Assembly (NCBI GenBank): GCA_949752745.1
Contig: OX457026.1
Coordinates: forward strand, 23,687,308 to 23,751,307
Direction: 5' to 3'
Source of the DNA: Protula sp. h YS-2021
Taxonomy: Eukaryota; Annelida; Polychaeta; Sabellida; Serpulidae
DNA: 64,000 bases
The notes beneath the pieces are model-generated. The model was not told where the DNA came from, did no database searches, and worked only from the letters and a program-made list of their open reading frames with translations. A program made the translations under genes and the position numbers. Each line of letters opens with the position of its first letter. Within the stretch, counting starts at the first letter, position 1. Below are positions 37,801-48,691 of the stretch, piece after piece.

Positions 37801-40800
37801 GCAACAATAGCTCGTCAAGCTCCATGGTAACGTAACAATAGCTCGTCAAGCTCCATGTTAACGCAACAATAGCTCGTCAAGCTCCGTGGTAACGCAACAA
37901 TAGCTCGTCAAGCTCCATGGTAACGCAACAATAGCTCGTCAAGCTCCTTGGTAACGTAACAATAGCTGGTCAAGCTCCATGGTAACGTAACAATAGCTCG
38001 TCAAGCTCCGTGGTAACGTAACAATATCTCGTCAAGCTCCATGGTAACGTAACAATAGCTCGTCAAGCTCCATGGTAACGCAACAATAGCTTGTCAAGCT
38101 CTATGGTAACGCAACAATAGCTCGTCAAGCTCTATTTTAACGTAACAATAGCTCATCAAGCTCCATGGTAACGTAACAACAGCTCGTCAAGCTCCATGGT
38201 AAAGTAACAATAGCTCGTCAAGCTCCATGGTAACGTGATAATGGCTCTTCTATATCCACGGTAACGCGCTCTGCCCGTAAAGTGTAATGATAACGTGAAG
38301 CTCGTGGTAACGCACTGTACCCATAAAGCGTAACACTGACATGCCGCTGGCTCGTTAAACTCCATGGTAACGCACTGTACCCATAAAGCATAACGCTGAC
38401 ATGCCGCTGGCTCGTTAATCTCCATGGTAACGCACTGTACCCATAAAGCATAACGCTGACATGCCGCTGGCTCGTTAATCTCCATGGTAACGCACTGTAC
38501 CCATAAAGCATAACGCTGACATGTCGCTGGCTCGTTAAGCTCCATGGTAATGCGCTGTAAAGTTTCAACATTAATTTGCTGCTCACTGTTAAGTTAGTAC
38601 TGTAGTGATGTACAGATAAAATGGAAACAACACAAGGTAAGGCACAAATAAAGGGAAGACCGTATACCGTGAAATGGACACGTGTGTGAATCAAGTGAAC
38701 TTCACTTATGGAATAGTGAAAATCCACACTTTATATGGTAATCATACAATATGACACAGAAAAGCAAGCCGTTTAGAAAAGGTGGTGGAGACGGAACGCT
38801 TGTTGATATTGGTCACGTGGCAGCGATGGCAAAGTTGCTCTCAGTGAATTGTTCTTACCCGCTTGGAAGCAAGTTGGGTAATAGTAGTGACTGAGATCTG
38901 GTCTTGTTTTTTTCTGGCTTTGCATAAAATGACACGGCGCCAGTTTTACGCCGATTCTGGTTTGAGTATTGCTGTATTGGTGCTGTGCCGACCAGTTCGC
39001 AGCTGGTCACAGTGTTCCTGGACATTGTTGTTGATTGTGTGCAGGCTGCCTGATGATCATCGCGTGGATGATGTGCTGCACCACGGCCATCCTGCTCGCC
39101 AAGTACTACAAGCCCATGTGGCCCAACGACACCCTCTGCGGCACCGACGTCTGGTTTGCTGTAAGCGCATTTCCTTCATTAATTCCGTGTGTGTGATTGG
39201 TGCTGGTTTGTGGCCAATCATCACGTTGTAAAGCTCTGCTGGCATGATGAAAACTGACAGGTTTAGAGAGTAGATGTTACTGTGTTCTCATGTCGCGTAT
39301 TTTACGTTTTGATCCAGAAGAAAGAAAATATATAACCCATTTTATTTAAATTAGAAATAAAATTTCTATTTGGAAACAATTTTGAGCGTTGTTTTTAAAG
39401 GGTGAGTTGTATTTTAGAATATTGACCTCGAAAGGGATCGACTGATGTGCTTTGAATGACTGGCGCTCGTCTGGTATTGGGGTGTACTGTGATGGGGTTG
39501 ATTGTTTGAGCGATCGGTGCACCGCGGGGGTTAGTGCGTCACGTTGGGGTTGTACTGTGATCGGGTTAATCATTTGATTGACAGGTGAACCGCGGGTGTC
39601 AGTGCGTCACGTTGAGGGTATACTGTGATCGGGTTAATTGTTTGATTGACAGGTGCACCGCGGGTGTCAGTGCGTCACGTTGGGGGTATACTGTGATCGG
39701 GTTAATTGTTTGATTGACAGGTGCACCGCGGGTGTCAGTGCGTCACGTTGGGGTGTACTGTGCTCGGGTTCATTCTGATTTTCATCCACGCAGGAGGATA
39801 CAGCCAGGCGAGTTACAAACAAACAAAAAATTAATGCATCAAAAGTTGTCGATTGAATGTTTGAATGCTCAGCCTTTACGAAGTTGTATTAAATCGAAAG
39901 TGAATATTTTTGTTGAAAAGAAATCGACGAAAAGAAGCCAAGAATCTTTAAAGTTTGAGCGTTGTGCAGTGTTTATTGTTTATTTAATTATCAATTATTT
40001 CTCGTATTTTTTTTCAGATGCCCGAATTACCAGACCTGGCTCATCCGATTCTTGGCATAATTGTCACCATTTTCTGCATTTTGAACGTAAGTTAAGAAAA
40101 TTCTGAATCTTATGAAAGGAAATTAATAGGGTTTATGTAAAAGATTTCCGCTGTATCTTAAACCCGTAAAAGCAAAGGGATGTAATGTTTAATTTTGTGT
40201 GTGAAATACAATTTCGGTCATGATAAGACGTGAAAGAAAGATGGATATGATTAAAAGATGAAGTAAAAATATGATTTAAATTCTATTTGCAGCCTTTGAT
40301 TTCGTTGTGCCGCTGCCACAATAAATCGGACTACAGACCGATCTTCAACTGGATTCACTGGTTCTTTGGCACTGTGGCTGCCGTGCTGTCAAGTGAGTGA
40401 GAGGAGAGGTGCATGGAGGGGGAGGGGGGGGGGCAAACAAAAAAAATGAAGAACTAGGGGTATGGTAAAAAGTGTTGTGGAGATATGAAGGACGAAAGAA
40501 AGGGAAAATGAAAATTGAAAAAAAAAGGAAAATTGTGAAGTGATGAGAAAGACGGAATAATAAGAGAAAATGTGATATACTGTTATTCCGTATGTCCAGA
40601 TAAGGTCTCATGTGAAGGTAGCTTTAAGTTGTTATCTAAGAATAATTGTAAATGCCGGTTTGTGTATAAACGTATCGATGGTAATGGTACAGTTTAGAGG
40701 ACCTGCCTTTGTTTCTAGATCCACCTTAGCAACTAACGTAACTTTCACTTTTAAGTATTAGCGACAGGTTTGAGATGAGGGTTAAGTTACAGAGAGGGGT

Positions 40801-42380
40801 TGGGGCTGCAAATAAGGCGAGGTCCGCCATAAGCGACACCATTACCGTATAAACACATTGTGAGTGGGCTGATTTTGAGGCACGGGACCGCGCGTGTGTG
40901 TTTGTAGTGCCCACGCTGTTTATCGGGCTGAACCTGCACAAGGCGTTCGTGCCGTGGTGGGCTACCTGGGTCATGGTCGCCTTCATGCTCTTTCACCTCG
41001 TTGTCGAGCTCATGCTGGAGATTCACGGCTGTATCAACTCCAAGAAACAGAAAGGTAAAACACACCCTTAGCTAGACCAACTCCCGCTTCGCTCGCCCAA
41101 AACACACACACACACTCTAGACCCTTGGCTTGACCCCCTCAGCCACATACAGGCTGTACACCCCTGGCTTGACCCCCCCCCCCCACAAATACATACACGC
41201 TGTAGACCCTTGGCTTGACCCCCCCCCCCCCCCCCCCCCCCCCCGACACACACACACTGTTCTGTAGTGGTGAGATTGGAATTCATCGACATTTGGGCAC
41301 TTGATTTGCTATTCTGGTGGGTCTTCCCCTCTTTATGGCTAGAAAATCATGATGTGGCGAGGTATAGACCGCGGTCGGCGCGTTATCATAGAGCGGACTC
41401 ACTGCATTGGCATGATACTGTTAGAGGCATCGCTACCTCTCCTGTGTTGTGTTGTATACCGTATCGTGACCTCCGTGGTGCATTGTTCGGCGCTGCATGT
41501 GTTGTGCTGCACTCGTGCTGCACATGTCAGGCACATGTCAGGCACATGTAGGGCTTATGTGAGATAACCACGTGGTGAGATGTGTATCTGTATTGACGCA
41601 CGTGCTTTCCACTTAACAGTTCGTACCGAGGAGTACGAGATGCGGAAGAAGGGCGACCACCGCGGCGATTACTACCGACTCCACCCCGAGCCCGTGGTGA
41701 GTATTCTTCTCATACAGCGAGTAAGTAGTGAGGGAGGGTGGGGGGAGGGTGGGGGCGTCGGAAGTGGATTTGCAATGTAGGTTTTTTTATTAGGGTAGAT
41801 TGTAATGGTCTGTTATGCACCGCACTTAAAATTGTCAGTCGTACGTCTGAAAGTAATAAAATACTTTTGAAGCCTCATACATAGATGTTTTGAAATAATG
41901 GTTATATATTGAAGTTTTAACCTATTAGAGAACTATTTGGTGGGCGAGGGAGGGGATTAGATGAGTAACGGAGGGCATTCGGTGGATGAGGAAGGGCATC
42001 AGGTGGGTGAGGGAGGGCGTTCGTTGTGTGAGGGAGGGCGTTCGTTGGTTGAGGGAGCGCATTCGGTTGGTGAGAGAGGGCATTCGGTGGGTGAGGGAGG
42101 GCAATTGGAATACACAATGACATTTATTTCTTTGGTTGTTCAACAAAATTAGATTTTATGAAAAGCCTCGCTGTACTTCGATCTTTCTTCTCTAGAAGGA
42201 AATATAAAATGCTTTTGAAAATTAAATTTGAATACCTATTTTTGATTGCAGTTTTGTAGGAAAAAAAAAACATTGCATTATTTACAGGGCACGAGATTTA
42301 AGAAGCGGACACTGGCCATTTATCTGTGCGTCGTCATTATCTGCGGGCTTATCATGATCATCACCATAGCTGTCAGCTAA
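31819..42380 (+). CDS. FRRS1-like: FRRS1-like reductase: Reeler + DOMON + cytochrome b561 (15 exons, 610 aa)
   Basis: Exons: 31819-32011, 32686-32831, 33164-33270, 33862-33964, 34445-34648, 34906-35013, 36060-36219, 36588-36710, 39045-39160, 39721-39807, 40018-40086, 40293-40392, 40908-41054, 41620-41696, 42288-42380. They sum to 1,833 nt with all phases agreeing. The protein starts with a signal peptide (cleavage near AWA-FPTGAP), then a Reeler domain (about 25-180; MKFKGFLIQAR, AD.YWV), then a DOMON domain (about 190-370; GWVAVGFSDDKKMGQDDVIEC). The cytochrome b561 core (about 375-575) keeps four candidate heme-ligand His: KLHG, VHRG, LAHP and NWIHW. A last membrane helix lies in exon 15. 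Human FRRS1 is of similar size and order. The family moves electrons across membranes to reduce ferric iron; substrate here is inferred. Exon 10 has a GC donor (cag|gcgagt). Exon 8 and exon 10 boundaries seed tandem arrays. Confidence 0.93.
32333..32578. mobile_element. MITE, probably PIF/Harbinger-derived (intron 1)
   Basis: A 246-bp element with terminal inverted repeats: gggccgatttcacaacttaa at the left against the inverted right end gggccgatttcagaacttaa (one mismatch in 20), with weaker pairing continuing to about 34 bases. It is flanked on both sides by TTA (32330-32332 and 32579-32581), the 3-bp target duplication typical of PIF/Harbinger. It has no coding capacity and sits in intron 1 of the FRRS1-like gene. 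Confidence 0.8.
36695..38250 (+). repeat. 31-bp minisatellite (about 50 units) seeded on the exon 8 donor
   Basis: The unit is ctcgtcaagctccatg + gtaacgcaacaatag. The first unit begins inside exon 8 (36695-36710 is coding), so the exon end and its 5' splice site are repeated through the intron. Most units keep ccatg|gtaacg exactly; scattered variants have ccgtg, cgtaac or single changes. The period is not a multiple of 3, and reading through the first donor meets a stop (tgg taa) in the second unit. Confidence 0.97.
38251..38560 (+). repeat. 60-bp higher-order repeat derived from the 31-bp array
   Basis: Four to five units of about 60 bp: ctcgttaatctccatggtaa + cgcactgtacccataaagca + taacgctgacatgccgctgg. 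Three central units (38352-38530) are almost identical. Each retains the ctccatggtaacgca core of the neighbouring 31-bp unit, so it looks like a second round of amplification from a diverged monomer. The open frames crossing it are products of the periodicity. Confidence 0.9.
39479..39770 (+). repeat. 68-bp tandem repeat seeded on the exon 10 acceptor
   Basis: Units containing attgtttgattgacag|gtgcaccgcggg place the exon start at 39517, 39585, 39653 and 39721 (period 68). The last unit is continuous with the rest of exon 10. Copies at 39585 and 39653 keep the intact acceptor; the copy at 39517 reads gatcg instead of gacag. The repeated exon part encodes the VHRG heme-ligand motif. Confidence 0.93.
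41095..41260. repeat. Degenerate tandem repeat with poly-C and CA tracts (intron 13)
   Basis: Three to four imperfect copies of a unit containing acacacac, ctgtaga, cccttggcttgacccccc. The C tracts reach about 24 bases at 41221-41244. Such tracts are unstable and hard to sequence. Confidence 0.75.
41939..42110. repeat. Approximately 21-bp minisatellite (intron 14)
   Basis: About eight imperfect copies of gtgagggagggcgttcgttgg. It is purely intronic and does not touch either exon boundary, unlike the arrays at exons 8 and 10. Confidence 0.85.
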
Positions 42381-42450
42381 GCATCACGCGCTGTTCACGT
42401 GACATACGCATAAAAAACCACCTGTCAACGACATCAAAAATTAATGTATA

Positions 42451-42456
42451 AATAAA
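42451..42456 (+). terminator. Polyadenylation signal of the FRRS1-like gene
   Basis: AATAAA 70 bases after the TAA at 42380; a second AATAAA follows at 42542. Either could end the transcript. Another AATAAA at about 46233 would imply a very long 3' UTR. Confidence 0.5.
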
Positions 42457-45400
42457 AATTTGTGAAACTAGGGCTTAACATGGGTACTGATCACGTGTTT
42501 AAGGTGTGGTTTATAGAAATGTCAGGATTTTGAAATTTTTTAATAAAATCTGTGCAATATTAATTCAGAAGTGCGTGGGGAAGTAGCCGCGTGGCTTCAC
42601 AAGCTGCTAGAAATGTTTTCATATTGTGAAGAGTATGATGTACTGGGTTATGAGTGGGCAGCTAGGAGTGAGGAGGGAGTGGGGGACGGGGGGGGAAGGA
42701 GCCGATTTTGCAAATCTTTGTTGTTTCTGAGGGGTGAGAATATGATTGTAAAGGAGAGAAAAAGTGGAATCAAAGTTGATTTCTTGGTCAAATTAAAACG
42801 ACTTCCTTGATCGTCGCAGGAGGGAAGATGGCATCGGAAATACAGTCGTTCGTTCCAAGGCTAGCATAGAGAAGAATTAGTGAGGTTAAAAACTGTGCTT
42901 TAGTCTGAATATTGACTTTTCTACTCTATTATCTGTTTGCCAATATTCATAGAATTTTGACTGAAACTGGGAATGCGTGTTTTTCGTAAAGCGAGCAAAA
43001 AAAAAAAAGAGAAAACAGAAACAACACTGTCAAGCGGTCATAGTGATGTCATAGTGGTGTCATAGTGGTGTCATAGTGATGTGTGTCGTACGAAGTGGTC
43101 CAAATAATGTTTAAACAGATGTAGAAAACGTAGGTTTGCTCTTACTGCATTTGTAAATGCCTTTACTGTGTACGAATCTCACTTCTCTGTATGATTTAGG
43201 ATAAGTAGCACATACCTGCTAATTAATAGTGCACGTGTACCTGCTTTCATGCTGCAATAGTTTCTGCGTCTGAGAGTTTTTGTCATTTTATCTTTGGAAA
43301 AGCTCATCAAAACTATCTTTTAGCTACTAAACATGTAATTTGAACTTTGAAAAAAAAAGCAGTCTGGGAAATCGCCCCGTGTTAAGAGCGTTTTATCGTC
43401 ACTTACAGGGGAAAAAACAAACCGGTTGTTAGTTTTTATCCGGAAAGTAAGTTAAAATTTGGAAACAATGTGTTTATGGTTCCGCGACCGGTAAACAGAA
43501 GAACAAGTTTACAATGCCTAAGTTTGGTTTTGTAATCAATGTATCTGTTATAGTGACTCTTTCAGATCAGTGACTTAAAAACTCACTAAAATTATCAGTG
43601 AATCGGTCAAATCTGTATATGATGCATTAATCAAGCTGTTTGCAGTTTATAAAATCCATTAAAAATTTGGTATTATAATTTAAAAGTTGTTTGGTATTTT
43701 ACGCTTTGCTAATTTTACTATTTCTTTTGTTTTTTTTTTTTATAAAAAAATTTTTTAAAACAGTTTAAAGAAATACTTCTGTTTCAGAATTCACCGAGTG
43801 GCGTATCTGTGAGGTTGTTGCTTATTAAGCATATATTTCATAACATTTTTTCTAGTTAAATGACTATTTTCTGAGACTTATACCTTAAAATGTTAAATTT
43901 CCCGTGAGCTGTCCTAATTTGACAGATTCACTGATAATTACAGTGACTTAGTCACTGATTTGACACAATCACCGTCACATGTCGTTTGCTGTGAGAAGCA
44001 CTCACCTGGAACGCGGCAGCATGGACAGGATTGTATTATATATGTATGATATTCTGTCAGTCTGGTCCCCCTAGTGATTGCAGCAGCGCCTGTTAGTGTA
44101 GTGTGATTGTACTTAATATTTCTCTAGCATGGTCTGTCCTACACATAGCTTTCTTTTTTTTTTTAACATAAAATATATTTCAGTGTAATGTGTCATACTT
44201 CAGTTTTCGGTTTAAAAAAGGGGAGTATATCCACATTGTGAAGTCAATCACATACGGTGATATAAGAGCGCATGCGTACAGCTCGTATCAGCTGGTCTGT
44301 ACGGGTACATATGTACGTGGTCACGTCGTGTCATACCACGTGACCGTATGACTTGTGACGTCACAATGCTGTGGGAACGAGACCATTGAAAAAAAAAACA
44401 TGAATTTACAATTCTAAAGAAGGCAATGTAATCGTTGTCCCGTTCAAAGCGAATACAACAAGGATACCGTGTTGCTGTATTGATCTTTGCCTTAACAGAT
44501 TTTGCTCAAGTTGGAAATTGTATAATATAAACCAGAAAACGCCGATTTGTAACGACTTCATGAATTGTTAAACGATGTGGTTATTGGGTCATTTTGGATA
44601 TTTCCGCTGCATGTGTTCTACAAAGTATCAGCTTGTTATTGATCTTGCTATTTATAATCTGTATGTTAAGGATTTTACTTGTAGTTTTGTGTACAGTCTC
44701 TGTGCCTAGGTTTTAGCTTTGTAGTTGATTGTATTAATATTCTGGGCATGTCACTGTAGATTTTAAGTCTTTGCGAGTGCCACTCGATGTGTTAACTGAT
44801 GAATGGTAACCCTTGCTTGCTTGTGGTTCCTCAAAACACAAGGCTGATAGTGATTTACAATTACAGTGACGTGTCCGGATATCACTAAAAAGTGTGGTAT
44901 TATCACTGCCCAGAAACGTAGAAATATAGTCCCCGTGCATCTATGAGAGTCCTTGTCACATGGGTGCCACGAGAGATCGTGCCGTGTTATGATTGGTAGA
45001 TAGGGAGGATGGGGGGGGGGGGGGGCGGATACTCCGCCAGATTAGCTTGTTTGTTGGGAGCAAAGGTGGAATTTGCCTGGCATACGTTCGGAAAGGTTTT
45101 TTTTCTGGTCAGTACATGTTTACAAGGTCACGTCAGTAAAGTAGGTCAAGTGATAGCGAATGTCCGACTTAGTTACGAAACGAGCAACGGTAGAACGTGT
45201 TTCTAGCGTTTCTGGGAAACTTATGTGTAACCGGTTTGTACATTCTTCAAATGGTGCTATGTATAACGTGCTTGTAAGCAGCACAGCAGCGTAAGCTTCA
45301 AACGTAGATTAGTAATTCTGCGATTCATGGTACGGCGATAATTAAAAAAGGGTAAATAGGGGTGAGTGGATTTAGGGCTGGAGAAAAACAACCGAAAAGA

Positions 45401-47916
45401 TAATCGATCAGCGTGACTAAATTCTTCGAATGTATCGGTTCAGTCTGTTTTGTGTACTTGATTTGTCTAATACTGAAGTTGATTTGGCAGTGTCTTGAAA
45501 TTAAAAGCCAACATGTTACAAATTTGTCTAAACCTGGAGCTGCAACGAGTTATCTACTCGAATTTCGGCGACCCAATACTTGGCTGGTCGTAGTAGCGGT
45601 TAAACAATGTCAAGGCTAAAAGCCAGAAAAACCAGCACGTAAATAACGTGAAAAATAGGGAAAAAAAGTATGATGTGTTCTCTTTGCAGTTTAATTTTAA
45701 AAAAAAAATATGTCATGAAAATTAGTGGGGAATTAATGTTTTTAACCCACCTGATGCCATCAAGCGGATGTAAGCACCTCGTAATAGCGGCAGCCATAAT
45801 AAACAGGACTAAAGTCAGCTTTTGAGTGAAGCTTATTTGCGATCAGTTAAACTGCTTGCGTTTGATGCTAGAATCTGCCTTATTAGATAGCAAAATCGAT
45901 CTCTTATTCTCATATATTTGTTGAAATCCGCAGAACGTTAATAGAAGTGACAGCTTTCTTTGTGAAATAATCGAGATCAACTTCCCGGGACGAATTGCAC
46001 ATGCGATCAGAACCGAGCTTTCTGAACACCAGAGGGAAACTTTATTATTATGTAAATAATAACATGAGACGAAATTATACTTAATTACAAGGGTTTGATC
46101 ACTTTAATATTTATATATTTATGTTTTTGACTGTGTTAGGTGTTGCTGAGTACATTTTATATCAATTTTAAGTTATAATGGTATGAGATAACCATTCATG
46201 CGTTCTGCATGGTCTGTTGGTGCTATATTTCAATAAACCGTATTTAAATGCTACCAGTTTGTCTTTTATTCACAGCTGAGATGAAACTTTTAAATGTATT
46301 CCTTTGTTAATAAAATTAATAATAACAATAACAATGAAAAAAATTCTGGGCCAAATAGTTTGATTGGTAGATGTCAAAACTGACAAGCTCCTTCAAGATG
46401 AGGCAAGACCTTGAACTTGCTAATAAAATAAAGACAATATTGATAAAAAAATACAGTTGATTATACTTGAAAATGACTGCTTGCCCCTGCTTTTGCCCCA
46501 CATATATTTTACATGAGAAAGGAAAAAAGTGTGTTTGGGCACTGTTGTAGTTCGAGTGTTTAAAGAGTATCCACGTCTCCCAGGCTGGTATCCCTAAGCG
46601 TTCTGTGTTGTTTGGTGCGGATTCATGCAGAAGGAAAACAGTACAGTTTGTTTCTGTTTAGGGCCCGTATTTATAGACAAAACGAAAAGTTGCTTGTAAA
46701 AAGTGTTACAAAGTGTTTTGTTAATACGAGTGGACGCCAAAACTAAACAATGTTAAGAAGCCTGCTTTGGTTGCATCTAAATTCTCAGTCGTTATTAGCG
46801 TCTTGTTAAGTCTTGTACCGTGGTTGTCTTGTAATTCACATAATCTACTATGATGCTTTAGGTCTTCTACAGTAATCCATGAAATCACAGAATTTTTGTT
46901 TAATTACATCCGTTAAAAACTAAACAGTGAATAATAGCCTTTTATTTGTGCAACAAAACGAGCCCTTCAGATATTTACATAACGCGCTCAAATTGGATCC
47001 TGACACATAAATTCCTATTGTCACGCCGGATATGCAAATAACGACAAAATCGATACACAAGAGTAAACACCGCGAGCACTATGGAGTGTCCATATTGCTG
47101 TCCTGAAAGTTAGCCGTCAATCAATACTGGGTTAATCTCGTGTAGATATCAAGGCTTGCTCTCAATCTGGTGACTTAGTTTATATAAATGTCTTTCAATA
47201 CATGACAATAAGGAGCTGCTTAATTTGATCAGTAGGAAATATGGCGTTCATTGGCCTTAGGTGTTTCTTAACGACAGCTAAGCGTTAATGTTGGCAAGGC
47301 AGTAACACGATCAGTAGTAAAAAAACGGGTTCGTTTTTTTGAAGTGCGGCCTTGTGTGTATCAAAATTCTGGTTTGTTTTGAAAGAAATTTACAGGCTAT
47401 TTGTTGAATATTTGTGAAAATTTTTAACTAGTATTTGGATATTAATAGCTTTTAGGCGACTGGATAACATGTAACGTTTAAAAACGTGTTAACTTGAAAA
47501 CTTTGTGAATTTAACAGTCTTTAATTTCCGAGGGATAACTTCAATGAATACATCAACGTGAGACGTCATGCCTAAGCTAGGACGGCGGGACGGTAGCAGG
47601 GTAGGTTCACATCATGTCTTCTGTATTACTGAACACCGGTAATAATCACTCCCCATTATTTCACACAACTTACTAAAAGATATACATTTCTTTATGGAAC
47701 AGTCCGGTGTATATCAACCGGGGGAAGGTGGGAGGGGGGGGGAGGGAGTAATGGTAAAAATTGCGGCAGATTTGTTCTTTTGAGACGTGATAGTTTGATA
47801 GACTTGTGAGCTTGCTGATGGAGATGTTATTTGATGCTCACATGCTTTGCGTTTTAGCAAGTGGCATTTACTTTTGCTGTCTGTGTGGCACGGTTAAAAT
47901 GTGGACTAAGCAGACC
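42457..47916. other. Intergenic stretch between the FRRS1-like and C1orf87-like genes
   Basis: No protein-coding exon was recognised, although the first exon of the C1orf87-like gene should lie here. Near 44230-44365 there is a cluster of symmetrical sites: repeated CACGTG-like words and a perfect CRE palindrome TGACGTCA (44356-44363). This could be a promoter for the downstream gene. Low-complexity items are a poly-G run at 45010-45025 and a small catagtgatgt repeat at 43037-43082. Confidence 0.4.
44356..44363. promoter_or_regulatory. CRE palindrome TGACGTCA
   Basis: Full cAMP-response-element consensus, 20-40 bases downstream of two inverted ccacgtgacc / ggtcacgtcg words. Candidate core of a promoter between the two plus-strand genes. 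No transcript evidence is available. Confidence 0.3.
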
Positions 47917-48616
47917 CGGTGTAACAGGATATCTTGCACCCCCAGACAAGATATTCTAGTATTCCTCCCCTCAACCCCCCCCCCCCCCCCCCCTCCCTCC
48001 AGGATAACTTCGTCTCTACATAGAAGCCAAGTTATCCTGAATTATGTTGGCGTCTTGGTAGTAGAAAAATTATAAAAAAAATGCGTGTTTTATATATTTT
48101 ATATCTCACTTCGCTGAAACTTGCACAGTTAATACGACCAGCTTCGTACAAAAAGAACAAATAAAATGAAATCTCAGCACCACAAAAATATTGTTCGTTT
48201 ACATTCGAAATGTACACATCCTGTGATTTGCCTTTCCTGTTTTTTCGAGGGTTTTAGAGCAGATCCCTGAGCTTTGTAGCTTTGTTGCTTATAAGTGGGG
48301 GCCAAGATGTCCTGGGATATTTTGGTCCCCGGGGTCAACACATCCTAGGATATCTTGGCTGGTCAGCCAACTGTAATTTTATATTCTTTATATGCTGGGA
48401 TTTTGTTTGATTTTTCTTTTTGCTCGGTGCTTGGTCGTATTTATTCTGAAAGTTTCAGTGTAGAGAGAAATAAAATATGTAAAATACATTTTTTTAGTTT
48501 TGTATTTCCAGGGAAGCAAGATATCCTTGGACAACATGGCTTCAAGTGGGGGTGGGGGGGGGGGTATCCTGAAGGGGAACCGAAATATCCAGGGGCCAAA
48601 ATATCCTGTTACACCG
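47917..48616. mobile_element. 700-bp foldback (long inverted repeat) element
   Basis: The ends are a perfect 16-bp inverted repeat: cggtgtaacaggatat at 47917-47932 and its complement at 48601-48616. The arms continue inward with clear complementarity. For example, the stretch around 48075-48175 (inverted) matches 48380-48490 through words such as gtcgtatt.a and agtttcag.g.ag. Both arms carry a C or G run at mirrored places. A spacer of about 200 bp separates the arms. No obvious target duplication. It ends 75 bp before the acceptor of the first recognised C1orf87-like exon. Confidence 0.75.
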
Positions 48617-48691
48617 CTGATCGAATGCTCCCTGCTTTATGAAGTCGCCCTGAAAGGGGTATGGTTTTTTTTAATTTTAAATTTTGCTTAG

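Noticed and set aside
36695..38250. CRISPR-like regular repeat
   Set aside because: The units are directly adjacent without spacers, in an animal intron; it is a minisatellite.
36711..38250. ccatggtaac as RFX X-box half-sites repeated about 50 times
   Set aside because: Only the right half (ggtaac) fits; the left half (agctcc) does not match the GTTGCC side of an X-box, and the motif is explained by the copied splice donor.
38156..38727. Overlapping minus-strand open frames of 129 and 169 codons
   Set aside because: Both are translations of the 31/60-bp arrays inside an intron of the FRRS1-like gene, antisense to it.
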